24,026 nucleotides of DNA from a virus: positions 1-24,026 of the IMG/VR virus record IMGVR_UViG_3300030060_006600. One strand, 5' to 3'. The notes beneath the pieces are model-generated. The model was not told the origin of the DNA, searched no databases, and was given only the letters and a program-made list of their open reading frames with translations. Both the position numbers and the translations under genes were made by a program. Numbering within the stretch: position 1 is the stretch's first letter; each line of letters opens with the position of its first letter. Positions 8,966 to 15,846 of the stretch are shown piece by piece.

Positions 8966-9742
8966 ATGGGATTAGACATCGCAAAAATTCGAGCACGACT
9001 CGATTCAGTAAAAAACAACGGTAAAGCTGGAGGATCATTCTGGCGACCGAAAGACGGAACACAATCAATCCGAATTGTTCCTACACAGGACGGCGACCCG
9101 TTCAAAGATTATTGGTTTCACTACAATTTGGGACCAGACCAAAAGGGCGGTCTTTTGTGCCCTAAGAAAAATCACGGAGATGAATGTCCGATCTGTGATT
9201 TTAAAGATAAGCTCTGGAAAGAGTTTAATGATAGTCAAGATCAGGACACAATGAAGATGGCAAAAGATCTGTCACCTCGCCAACGTTTCTTTTCACCAGT
9301 GCTTGTGCGCGGCGAAGAAGCAGAAGGACTTAGAATTTGGGGCTATGGCAAAGAGGCTTATACTTCTTTACTAAATCTAGTTCTCAATCCAGAGTATGGT
9401 GATATCACAGATATCGAAGAAGGTACAGACTTGAGCCTCACTTATGGAAAGCCACCAGGCGCATCCTTCCCCAAGACAACCTTGACACCGCGTAGGCGAA
9501 CTAGCCCCTTGTGTGACGAAGCTGTCGGCGGGGATAGCGAATGCAATCGTCTTTTGGAAAATATGCCAAAGTTCGACACGGTATTCCAAGTAAAAAGTAC
9601 AGCAGATGTACAAGCGGCACTCGACGGCTATATGAGCCACCTTGAGGGTAAGCACGAAAGTGATCAGGCTCCTCAAGAATTAGTAACTGACGACGATACT
9701 CCAAGTGTCCTAGCTGCATTCAACGAGCTAAGTGGGAACTAA
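8966..9742 (+). CDS. Single-stranded DNA-binding protein, T4 gp32-type with zinc site
   Basis: A 258-residue protein with ATG at 8966 behind ACAGGAGAAA. Residues 26-60 (FWRPKDGTQSIRIVPTQDGD, then FKDYWFHYNLGP) and the following CPKKNHGDECPICD correspond to the gp32 core. Candidate zinc ligands are H52, C65, C74 and C77. The spacing H-x12-C-x8-C-x2-C is almost the same as in T4 gp32 (H64, C77, C87, C90). The C-terminal ~50 residues are acidic and flexible (VTDDDTPSVLAAFNELSGN), as expected for the tail that recruits replication partners. It coats single-stranded DNA during replication and recombination and should work with the UvsX, helicase and polymerase encoded nearby. It is followed by a repeated hairpin at 9757, which fits a separately abundant transcript. 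Confidence 0.88.
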   Translation: MGLDIAKIRARLDSVKNNGKAGGSFWRPKDGTQSIRIVPTQDGDPFKDYWFHYNLGPDQKGGLLCPKKNHGDECPICDFKDKLWKEFNDSQDQDTMKMAKDLSPRQRFFSPVLVRGEEAEGLRIWGYGKEAYTSLLNLVLNPEYGDITDIEEGTDLSLTYGKPPGASFPKTTLTPRRRTSPLCDEAVGGDSECNRLLENMPKFDTVFQVKSTADVQAALDGYMSHLEGKHESDQAPQELVTDDDTPSVLAAFNELSGN

Positions 9743-9756
9743 CTTCAACCTCCGAA

Positions 9757-9795
9757 CCGCAGGGAGGCATGGGTTTAAAGATGTCTCACTTTTTA
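9757..9795 (+). terminator. Repeated hairpin copy 1 (after SSB gene)
   Basis: GAGGCAT pairs with ATGTCTC (one G-T pair) around a short loop, followed by five T. It begins CCGCAGGGAGGCATGGG, identical to the starts of copies 2 and 3. It has the form of an intrinsic terminator. The FKBP gene starts only 20 bases later with no visible promoter between them, so read-through must occur, or the hairpin acts as an attenuator or as a 3'-end stabiliser or processing site. Confidence 0.65.
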
Positions 9796-9814
9796 ATTCC
9801 AAAAGAGGAAACTA

Positions 9815-10297
9815 ATGACAACAGAAAATACAAACACAACAACTGCCACCGCTGGCACCACCGCTACTGTTCATTATCGAGGAACTTTAGCAGATGGGTC
9901 TGAATTTGATAGTTCTTATTCTCGCGAAGAGCCAATTATTTTTACATTGGGTTCTGGACAGATGATTCCGGGATTCGATAATGCAGTGGATGGAATGACT
10001 GTGGGCGAAACTAAAACAGTTACCCTTTCTCCAGATCAGGCATACGGAGAAATTAACCCAGAAGCGCAGACTACTTTTCCCAAGTCTGGATTTCCAGAAG
10101 GATTAGAATTGGTTAACGGAATGCCTGTCCCTCTCCGTACTCCAGACGGACAAACTATTGTTGGTCGCCTCACAGAGCAACACGAAGAAACAGTAACCAT
10201 TGACCTAAACCATCCATTAGCAGGAGAAACGCTTCAATTTGAAATTGAACTTGTAGAAGTAACAACAAACACAACCGGACAGGAAATCGCTACCTAA
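9815..10297 (+). CDS. FKBP-type peptidyl-prolyl cis-trans isomerase, SlyD-like
   Basis: A 160-residue protein with ATG at 9815 behind AGAGGAAA. After a low-complexity T/N-rich N-terminus (residues 1-16) comes a typical FKBP fold: TVHYRGTLADGSEFDSSY (18-35), then FTLGSGQMIPGFDNAVDGM (43-61) and TVTLSPDQAYGE (68-79). The segment to ~125 matches the insert-in-flap domain of SlyD/FkpB proteins, and IDLNHPLAGETLQFEIELVEV closes the barrel. The SlyD histidine-rich metal tail is absent. Such enzymes speed proline isomerisation and act as chaperones in the cytoplasm; there is no signal peptide. It lies between two copies of the repeated hairpin. Phage-encoded FKBPs are uncommon; a role in folding virion or replication proteins is inferred. 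Confidence 0.88.
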   Translation: MTTENTNTTTATAGTTATVHYRGTLADGSEFDSSYSREEPIIFTLGSGQMIPGFDNAVDGMTVGETKTVTLSPDQAYGEINPEAQTTFPKSGFPEGLELVNGMPVPLRTPDGQTIVGRLTEQHEETVTIDLNHPLAGETLQFEIELVEVTTNTTGQEIAT

Positions 10298-10314
10298 TCC
10301 CAACTCGTGTCTGG

Positions 10315-10355
10315 CCGCAGGGAGGCATGGGCTCACAGATGCCTCGCCCTTTTTA
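10315..10355 (+). terminator. Repeated hairpin copy 2 (after FKBP gene)
   Basis: GAGGCAT (10323-10329 region) pairs with ATGCCTC, extended by GG with CC, and is followed by five T. It opens with CCGCAGGGAGGCATGGG as in copies 1 and 3. It ends 20 bases before the next ATG with no promoter visible in between, so full termination would silence the small gene downstream. Confidence 0.7.
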
Positions 10356-10374
10356 AACTATAATTGAGGAAAAA

Positions 10375-10569
10375 ATGAACATTCTAAAAGAAAACCGAGT
10401 TGTTTCTAACTCTTTCATCGTCGCAACACTACTTTCTATCACCTTGTCAATCGCTATTTGGGCAGGTGCCACTGGAGAAAGCTTAGAGCAAACACAACGA
10501 CTTGCTCTTTTCGTTGGTCTTTGGGCACCAACATTCATGGGCTTTGCCAATTATTATAAAGAAGAGTAG
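10375..10569 (+). CDS. Small two-helix membrane protein, 64 aa
   Basis: ATG at 10375 is preceded by TTGAGGAAA. Two hydrophobic segments are visible, about residues 12-32 and 43-58. The second contains LALFVGLWAPTFMGFANYY, a pattern I associate with small uncharacterised bacterial and phage membrane proteins. The short polar loop between them (GESLEQTQR) and the charged ends suggest a hairpin in the inner membrane. A holin-like or membrane-modifying role is possible given size and topology, but lysis genes are not otherwise recognisable nearby and the gene lies among early replication genes. It is flanked by repeated hairpin copies 2 and 3. Confidence 0.65.
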   Translation: MNILKENRVVSNSFIVATLLSITLSIAIWAGATGESLEQTQRLALFVGLWAPTFMGFANYYKEE

Positions 10570-10581
10570 CGCGTGTTGCAG

Positions 10582-10622
10582 CCGCAGGGAGGCATGGGTT
10601 TACAGATGCCTCACCCTTTTTA
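10582..10622 (+). terminator. Repeated hairpin copy 3 (after small membrane protein gene)
   Basis: GAGGCAT pairs with ATGCCTC, extended by GG with CC, then five T. The first 17 bases match copies 1 and 2 and the loop (GGTTTACAG) is close to copy 1. This copy is followed by an AT-rich stretch and then a strong promoter, so here it could act as a true terminator. Confidence 0.75.
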
Positions 10623-10659
10623 TTTGCAAAATATTTTTTAATTTTTTTTAAAATAATGC

Positions 10660-10688
10660 TTGACAAGGTTTTTGTTTCGTGTTATATT
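10660..10688 (+). promoter_or_regulatory. Sigma-70-type promoter for the bL12-like gene
   Basis: A consensus -35 box TTGACA (10660-10665), a 17-base spacer and a -10 box TATATT (10683-10688) lie behind an AT-rich run that could act as an UP element. Transcription would start near 10695, exactly where the conserved leader begins. Confidence 0.8.
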
Positions 10689-10694
10689 AATAAA

Positions 10695-10756
10695 CATCCA
10701 ATGACAACTACGATGTAAAAAGATTGTTATCCAAAATGCCTCCTGGCAAACTGGAT
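10695..10756 (+). promoter_or_regulatory. Structured mRNA leader 1 (bL12-like gene)
   Basis: The block ATCCAATG...CA, then AAAAAGATTGT, then a hairpin, is shared with leader 2 at 11498. The hairpin has an upper stem TGCC (10737-10740) / GGCA (10745-10748) with loop TCCT, and a lower stem ATCC (10729-10732) / GGAT (10753-10756), separated by an internal loop (AAAA / AACT). The lower stem differs in sequence from that of leader 2 but still pairs, as does the closing loop region, so structure seems preserved. A 23-codon ORF starting at 10736 overlaps the bL12-like start but has no ribosome site. Confidence 0.55.
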
Positions 10757-10799
10757 TTATTATTCACTCCAACTGGCAATACTGCCTATAGGAAATATC

Positions 10800-11357
10800 A
10801 TGTATAAAGATAATATTCCCAATTGGGATATCGAAATAAGAGCAGAAGTAGAATTCGGACTGACGATTAAAGCAGAAAACTTTCACGAAGCCGTCGCGAA
10901 AGCACTAGAGATCTCAGAGTGCCCTTGGGCACTTGACCATTACGACACGGACTATGTAACGATGCGTACTGCTGAAGTCGCAGGAGTTACTAAGGTAGAA
11001 GAGGTCGATGCGACAGACCGCATCCTCGACCAAGAATTTCGACAAGTCGCCCAACAGTTCGAAGAACTTATCAAAGATGACTATAAAGTTGTCATGGACT
11101 CTTACGGCACACAGAAAATCAAGGTCATTAAAGCAGTTCGCGCCGCCACCGGCTTGGGCTTGAAAGAAGCCAAGAGTATGGTCGATTCTGCACCTATAAC
11201 CATTGCAGCGGTTTCATCTTTTGCAGATGCATCGTCAATCAAGACCGCTCTCGAATCCGCCGGAGCGTCGGTGTTTATCAATAATTCCCCCCAAGATAAC
11301 GTGGTGGATTTTCGACCATCGCCTCAATCCCACTCAAACAACGACGAGAGCTATTAA
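10800..11357 (+). CDS. Phage protein with ribosomal bL12 (L7/L12) C-terminal domain
   Basis: A 185-residue protein with ATG at 10800 behind TAGGAA. Residues ~88-160 match the bL12 C-terminal domain, including the highly conserved IKVIKAVRAATGLGLKEAK (107-125) and a closing LESAGASVFI. In the ribosome this domain of the stalk binds translation factors such as EF-G and EF-Tu. The bL12 N-terminal dimerisation and uL10-binding domain is missing. In its place residues 10-60 form a small domain of the type IEIRAEVEFGLTIKAENFHEA, a pattern common in phage hypothetical proteins. The tail after 160 is polar. bL12 homologues in phage genomes have been reported; this fused form could alter host translation or recruit factors without joining the stalk. 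It has its own strong promoter and a structured leader and is followed by a degenerate repeated hairpin. Confidence 0.82.
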   Translation: MYKDNIPNWDIEIRAEVEFGLTIKAENFHEAVAKALEISECPWALDHYDTDYVTMRTAEVAGVTKVEEVDATDRILDQEFRQVAQQFEELIKDDYKVVMDSYGTQKIKVIKAVRAATGLGLKEAKSMVDSAPITIAAVSSFADASSIKTALESAGASVFINNSPQDNVVDFRPSPQSHSNNDESY

Positions 11358-11375
11358 TATGCTACTCGTCTTACA

Positions 11376-11420
11376 CCGCCGGGGCACGCGGTTATACAAG
11401 TGCCTCGCATTCATTTGCGT
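11376..11420 (+). terminator. Degenerate repeated hairpin copy 4 (after bL12-like gene)
   Basis: GGGGCAC (11381-11387) pairs with GTGCCTC (11400-11406) with one G-T pair, around a loop related to the other copies (GGTTATACA). It starts CCGCCGGGG rather than CCGCAGGG. A second small stem, CGCA (11406-11409) / TGCG (11416-11419), replaces the T-run, so terminator activity is doubtful. It keeps the same place relative to a gene end as copies 1-3. Confidence 0.5.
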
Positions 11421-11447
11421 TTGTTGCAATAATTCTTAATATAATCC

Positions 11448-11476
11448 TTGACAGGGACTGTATTAAGTGTTATTAT
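11448..11476 (+). promoter_or_regulatory. Sigma-70-type promoter for the ParB-like gene
   Basis: TTGACA (11448-11453), a 17-base spacer and TATTAT (11471-11476). An overlapping TATAAT at 11474-11479 would give a 20-base spacer and is less likely. The conserved leader begins about 20 bases downstream. Confidence 0.75.
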
Positions 11477-11497
11477 AATACATGTATTATGATAAAT

Positions 11498-11582
11498 ATC
11501 CAATGGCATTATGATACAAAAAGATTGTCACTTACGCTCAAATGCCTTCGGGCAATCGAGCAATTTATAACAGGCATTGGAT
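11498..11582 (+). promoter_or_regulatory. Structured mRNA leader 2 (ParB-like gene)
   Basis: It shares ATCCAATG, AAAAAGATTGT and the two-part hairpin with leader 1. Here the upper stem is TGCC (11543-11546) / GGCA (11551-11554) with a TTCG loop, and the lower stem is GCTC (11536-11539) / GAGC (11558-11561). An extra long-range pairing is possible between ATCCAATG (11498-11505) and CATTGGAT (11575-11582), ending just before the AAGGAG ribosome site. GGCATT (11505-11510) could instead pair with AATGCC (11541-11546), giving mutually exclusive folds. This arrangement could expose or hide the start region of the ParB-like gene. Confidence 0.55.
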
Positions 11583-11597
11583 GCCAAGGAGACTTAA

Positions 11598-12782
11598 ATG
11601 TCATATGACAATTACACAGAAGAAAAAGAGGATCTTGAAATCCTCACACCATCATCAGATAACTCTGACTTGTCAGCTTTTTGTACAGCAGTGGAAAAAG
11701 TTTTTAATAACAGTTATTTGTTCAACCACGTAAATCGTCGTCAGTTGAAGATGCATAAAGATAAAGTGCATTTATCTGAATTCCGAACACACGTAGCAGA
11801 CGGCACTATAAGTACAGATCTGACCCCGGCCTATCATTTTGTTGGATTCGCATGGCTAAATCTAAAAGAAATCTCTTTGGAAGATGTGAAAGCACTCAAC
11901 CAAACAGATGGCGCACGAGTCAAAGATGATAAGCCTCGTTCTGAATTACTGGCAGACTATATCGAAGAAGCTGGATTTATTACACGACTAGGCTGTCCTC
12001 AAGTAAGACTTGACAACGGTATGCCAATCACTGGTCGAGGTCGCATTCGCGCATTCATTGACCGAGGCGAGGATTATTGTCCAGTTGCCGTTTTTGCTGA
12101 ACTGCCGACTAAAGAAATGAATGCAGAACAGTTGAGGCAGCACAATTACCATAAAATGATTGCAGCCAACAAAGGCAACAATGATGGTGATCCGAAAGAA
12201 AAAACTTCATACGAAAGCTTTGTTCGCCAGATTGTTCTCTTAATTGAAGAAGGTACGGTCAAAGATGATCAAGGCTGTAAAAAATATCTTAAGTCTGTGG
12301 GAGCATATCGCACTTTGACTAAATCTTCAATCGGAAAAGTATTCAACTCTGCTTTGAGAAGTATCGCAAAGGCAGACTCGGCAATGCTCAATAGAGAAGA
12401 AGAATCCGCAGTTCAGTGGCTTGACGACAATACCGACATGGTAAGAAACAAAGATTATGTTCTTTTTAATTTCAAAGACATAACCTACGTGAAGAGACTT
12501 TGGACTGATCATATTCTAACTTCAAATAAGCTAACGCTTCCACTTGTAGGATATACATCTGACTTTAGTTATGCTGATGCAAAACAAAATGCAGAAATTG
12601 CAGAAAAGTTTCTAAAAAAAGCTTGGGAGGACACAGTTGAGAAGATGAATAGTCGATTAACTGGTCTCACCCTCGACGTAGAGAATCTTGTTGCCCCTTA
12701 TACATTGGAAGGATTTGTTCCCCAATCAGTTGATGACCATGACATAGACGGTGATCTAATTCTTAAGGCAAAGGATTACTAA
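11598..12782 (+). CDS. ParB/Srx-fold protein
   Basis: A 394-residue protein with ATG at 11598 behind AAGGAG. Residues ~110-170 show a ParB N-terminal-type core: SELLADYIEEAGFITRLGCP, then PITGRGRIRAFIDRGEDYCPV, where GRGRIRAF (146-153) corresponds to the G-x-x-R-x-x-A box that binds CTP or carries nuclease-like activity in this family. The next ~150 residues are helical and may bind DNA, but no clear helix-turn-helix was identified. It is not accompanied by a ParA gene, so plasmid-style partition is unlikely. It overlaps the Dam-type methylase start by one base (TAATG). ParB-like proteins next to phage DNA methylases are often seen, suggesting a shared DNA-modification or DNA-processing task. 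It has its own promoter and leader. Confidence 0.7.
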   Translation: MSYDNYTEEKEDLEILTPSSDNSDLSAFCTAVEKVFNNSYLFNHVNRRQLKMHKDKVHLSEFRTHVADGTISTDLTPAYHFVGFAWLNLKEISLEDVKALNQTDGARVKDDKPRSELLADYIEEAGFITRLGCPQVRLDNGMPITGRGRIRAFIDRGEDYCPVAVFAELPTKEMNAEQLRQHNYHKMIAANKGNNDGDPKEKTSYESFVRQIVLLIEEGTVKDDQGCKKYLKSVGAYRTLTKSSIGKVFNSALRSIAKADSAMLNREEESAVQWLDDNTDMVRNKDYVLFNFKDITYVKRLWTDHILTSNKLTLPLVGYTSDFSYADAKQNAEIAEKFLKKAWEDTVEKMNSRLTGLTLDVENLVAPYTLEGFVPQSVDDHDIDGDLILKAKDY

Positions 12783-13744
12783 TGAAAACGCCACTACGCT
12801 ATCCGGGCGGCAAATCACGCGCCGTCAAACACATTCTCCCTTTTATCCCCGAAGATTGTAAAGAGCTTTGCTCTCCTTTCCTCGGTGGAGGATCAATAGA
12901 GTTAGCAGTGGCCGCACGGGGTGCAAAGGTGTATGCATACGACATCTTTGCACCCCTTGTATGGTTCTGGGAAGCACTATTAGAAGATCCAGAAAGTCTA
13001 CTGCAACAAGTAGAAAAATACAGAGAGCCTGTAATTAATTATACAGATGATCAACGCCTTCGTTCTGAATTTGAAAAATGTCAGAATAAAAAGAACGATA
13101 TGGATAAGCTTGTAGAAGTAATGAAAGGCTCCATAAAAGGTGTCTCCAAGCTGCACTTTGAAGACATCAGAGAATTAGTCAATACTCGATCTCAAAAGCC
13201 AAAAGGAGAAAGGCTATTTAAAGCCGCAGCGCAATATTACATTGTCAACAGAACAAGTTTTTCTGGCGCAACGACTTCTGGTGGATGGTCTTGGAAAGCA
13301 AGTTGGGCAAGGCTGACAGAAACTACACTAGATAATTTAAGGTCTTTTAGGGAAGATAATCTTACTGTAAAGAGGGCTTCTTTTGAAGAGTCAATTGCCG
13401 CACACCCTGATGCATTTTTATATTTAGACCCTCCCTATATGTTAAAGAAAGAATATATACCAGAGCATACTGATGAAAGAACTGGCAAGCTTGTTGATGG
13501 ATATTGGATGGATAGAGACAGGCTCTATGGAAAAGATGGAGATCTGCACTCATCATTCGACCACAAGGGTCTGCATGATATTCTAACGCAAAGAGGGAAC
13601 TGGGTTCTTTCCTACAATAACTCTCCAGAGATTAGAGATTTATATAAAAATTATAAAATCGTTGAGGCTGATTGGGCTTACGGTATGAAGAACGTATCAA
13701 CAAAAAAGATGGGCTCTTCGTCTGAAATCATTATCATAGGATAA
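12782..13744 (+). CDS. dam: DNA N6-adenine methyltransferase, Dam family
   Basis: A 320-residue protein with ATG overlapping the previous stop. It carries the alpha-group motifs in order: motif X LRYPGGKSRA (5-14), motif I PFLGGGSIELAVA (32-44, SAM binding), TSFSGATTSGG (158-168) and the catalytic motif IV LDPPY (215-219). Dam enzymes methylate adenine in a short target, classically GATC. The target here cannot be read from sequence because the recognition region (~100-150) has diverged and holds a lysine-rich insert. The protein is longer than E. coli Dam (278 residues) through insertions at ~100-140 and ~222-255. It probably protects phage DNA from host or self nucleases. It is translationally linked to ParB-like and nuclease-like neighbours. 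Confidence 0.9.
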   Translation: MKTPLRYPGGKSRAVKHILPFIPEDCKELCSPFLGGGSIELAVAARGAKVYAYDIFAPLVWFWEALLEDPESLLQQVEKYREPVINYTDDQRLRSEFEKCQNKKNDMDKLVEVMKGSIKGVSKLHFEDIRELVNTRSQKPKGERLFKAAAQYYIVNRTSFSGATTSGGWSWKASWARLTETTLDNLRSFREDNLTVKRASFEESIAAHPDAFLYLDPPYMLKKEYIPEHTDERTGKLVDGYWMDRDRLYGKDGDLHSSFDHKGLHDILTQRGNWVLSYNNSPEIRDLYKNYKIVEADWAYGMKNVSTKKMGSSSEIIIIG

Positions 13745-13747
13745 ACA

Positions 13748-14665
13748 ATGTCAAGAAATACTTTACTTGCAGATATTAATGAAATTATGATGGCTTATTA
13801 TTTATCTGGCGGCTGGTCTAAGATCCAGAACTCTGAAGATGCCAAAGCAGCCTTGAAAGAAAAAGCATCACAGCTGACCCCTCAAGAGGTAAATGATCAA
13901 AAAGGTCGCGCCAAGATTATGGCAGAGGACGCACTAAACTGGGCAGCGTCGAATGGGTGGACAGGTGATCCAAGCGAAATATGGTGGACAGCTCGCCCAA
14001 ATGTGTTAGCTTCCGCGATTACTGCACCGCCCTCGCCGGGAAACCCTACAGATGTTTTGGCAAAATTTGGTGATGACTTCTTGGGTTTCTCGGCCAAGTC
14101 TACTAAGTCAGCATCCAACATAGGATTTAAAAATCCCGGCGCAAAGCCAATCGCAAGCGCACTAGGGATAGACATTACAGGTACAGTAAAAGATGCCACA
14201 CTGGAAGTAATAGAAAATTATATTCTTCCACCAAAGCAAACAACTCGAAAGCAATATATTAGAAGCCTAAAGACGAAGAAGCCAGAGGTGTTTAAAGACA
14301 TCGAACAAGCCGGTTACGACCTTCTAAAAAAATTAAGAGATATGCTGCTGGAAAGACTTAAATATATGGGTGACGAGGATTTGAGAGAGCATATTATTGA
14401 TTACTGGTTGGACGCTAACGCACCTTATCCATATTATATTAAAGTTACCGGTCGAGGTAAGAACGGAAACTATTCTGCAAACATTTCAGACCCCACAAAG
14501 AATGAAAAATACAAAGCATTAATGGCAGACCCAATTAGGGTTGTCCCTGTAGGAGATACGTCCGTTGGAATTATGGCAGGTAATACCAAGATTATGAAAA
14601 TGCGATATAAATATGAATCTCAAAAAATGGCATCATCATTAAAAATGTCTGGTGATCCATGGTAA
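13748..14665 (+). CDS. Putative PD-(D/E)XK-type nuclease
   Basis: A 305-residue protein with ATG at 13748 and ATAGGAT upstream. It has a helical N-terminus with DALNWAASNGW (60s). The most telling part is NPTDVLAKF (residues ~97-105) followed by FLGFSAKSTKSA and GFKNPG. The D...(S)xK spacing resembles the active site of PD-(D/E)XK restriction-like nucleases, with the acidic second residue replaced by S-A-K. The C-terminal half (from ~150) is mixed helical and strand, with YPYYIKVTGRGK. It follows the Dam-family methylase by three bases, as a cognate endonuclease would. I do not recognise the family with certainty; a DNA-binding structural protein is the alternative. Confidence 0.45.
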   Translation: MSRNTLLADINEIMMAYYLSGGWSKIQNSEDAKAALKEKASQLTPQEVNDQKGRAKIMAEDALNWAASNGWTGDPSEIWWTARPNVLASAITAPPSPGNPTDVLAKFGDDFLGFSAKSTKSASNIGFKNPGAKPIASALGIDITGTVKDATLEVIENYILPPKQTTRKQYIRSLKTKKPEVFKDIEQAGYDLLKKLRDMLLERLKYMGDEDLREHIIDYWLDANAPYPYYIKVTGRGKNGNYSANISDPTKNEKYKALMADPIRVVPVGDTSVGIMAGNTKIMKMRYKYESQKMASSLKMSGDPW

Positions 14666-14671
14666 AAGTGC

Positions 14672-14700
14672 TTGACAAAAAAAAGTTTATAAGTTATAAT
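14672..14700 (+). promoter_or_regulatory. Perfect consensus sigma-70 promoter for uvsX
   Basis: TTGACA (14672-14677), a 17-base A/T-rich spacer and TATAAT (14695-14700), both hexamers matching consensus. The uvsX ribosome site AAGGAG begins eight bases after the -10 box, so the transcript leader must be very short. Confidence 0.88.
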
Positions 14701-14719
14701 AAATAAAAAGGAGTTATAT

Positions 14720-15838
14720 ATGCCTAAGAAAACAAAAACATCTGCTGGAAAAATTTCTTTAGCGGATATGAGAAATGCAATTAATAAAAGAGCGGGCATG
14801 AATGTCGCTCATGATCTAAATGATGAAAACCCCACAGAAGTAACACAGTGGATTCCTACTGGGTCACGATGGCTAGATTCTATTGTTTGCAAAGGCAAAT
14901 ATGCTGGGATCCCCGTTGGTAAGGTTTCAGAAATTGCAGGTCTTGAAGCCACTGGCAAGTCATACATGGCTGCACAAATCGCAGCAAATGCACAAAAGAT
15001 GGGAATTGATGTTGTCTATTTCGATTCGGAATCTGCAATTGATCCTTCTTTCCTCACGAATGCTGGCTGCAATTTAAACAACCTTCTTTATGTCCAAGCA
15101 CAGTCTGTTGAGTTTGTGCTGGAGACAATCGAAGAACTTCTGGCCTCTGAAAACCAATTTTTATTTATTTGGGACTCCTTGGCACTGACCCCTGCAATCA
15201 CAGAGGTTGAAGGCAGCTTTGATCCGATGTCACAAATGGCTATGAAAGCCAGAATCCTAGCTCGTGCAATGTCCAAACTCACAGTTCCAATCGCCAATGC
15301 AAACGCCACGTTGCTAGTTTTGAATCAGCTAAAGACAAATATCACCAGAAGCCCATCTGAAGCTATGACAACGCCATATGTGACTCCCGGCGGAAAAGCA
15401 ATGAATTATACCTACTCTCTCCGGGTTTGGCTAACTGGTCGAAAAGCAAAGGCGAGCTTCGTCTTGGATGACAATGGTTTCCGAATCGGCTCTGAAGTCA
15501 AAGTAAAACTTGAAAAGTCACGCTTCGGCACTGCCGGTCGTCAATGTAATTTCCGAATCCTGTGGGGTGGTGATGACATAGCAATTCAAGATGACGAATC
15601 TCTTTTCGATGCTGTAAGCGGCTCAGATAGAATTCTTCGCTCTGGAGCATGGTATACTATGGTGTTTGATGACGGAACAACAGAGAAATTTCAAGCTGCA
15701 AAGTGGGTCGAAAAAATGCAAAATGACAAATTCCGCCAACAGGTTTATAAGATCATGGATGAAGAAGTTATTAGAAAGTTCGACACGCGCCAAGGAAACG
15801 CTGCCGATTTCTATGATTCTGAAGAAGAGACAGACTAA
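14720..15838 (+). CDS. uvsX: UvsX/RecA-family recombinase
   Basis: A 372-residue protein with ATG at 14720 behind AAAAAGGAG. It shows the RecA core: P-x-G-S-R-W-L-D (47-53), Walker A GLEATGKS (74-81), VVYFDSESA (95-105), Walker B-like FLFIWDSLALTP (~147-158), and LLVLNQLKTNI followed by PYVTPGGKAMNYTYSLRVWL (motif and sensor region, ~197-235). It forms filaments on single-stranded DNA, pairs homologous strands and drives recombination-dependent replication. The gp32-type SSB upstream is its expected partner. The C-terminus is acidic (DSEEETD). Its length is close to T4 UvsX (391). A UvsY-type mediator was not recognised in the window. Confidence 0.9.
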   Translation: MPKKTKTSAGKISLADMRNAINKRAGMNVAHDLNDENPTEVTQWIPTGSRWLDSIVCKGKYAGIPVGKVSEIAGLEATGKSYMAAQIAANAQKMGIDVVYFDSESAIDPSFLTNAGCNLNNLLYVQAQSVEFVLETIEELLASENQFLFIWDSLALTPAITEVEGSFDPMSQMAMKARILARAMSKLTVPIANANATLLVLNQLKTNITRSPSEAMTTPYVTPGGKAMNYTYSLRVWLTGRKAKASFVLDDNGFRIGSEVKVKLEKSRFGTAGRQCNFRILWGGDDIAIQDDESLFDAVSGSDRILRSGAWYTMVFDDGTTEKFQAAKWVEKMQNDKFRQQVYKIMDEEVIRKFDTRQGNAADFYDSEEETD

Positions 15839-15846
15839 TTGTTAGT

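Noticed and set aside
10736-10807. 23-codon upstream ORF (MPPGKLDLL...) overlapping the bL12-like start, with a similar ATG in leader 2 at 11542
   Set aside because: Both ATGs fall in the conserved hairpin stem, have no ribosome site, and the products differ after a few residues; an RNA structure explains the conservation better.
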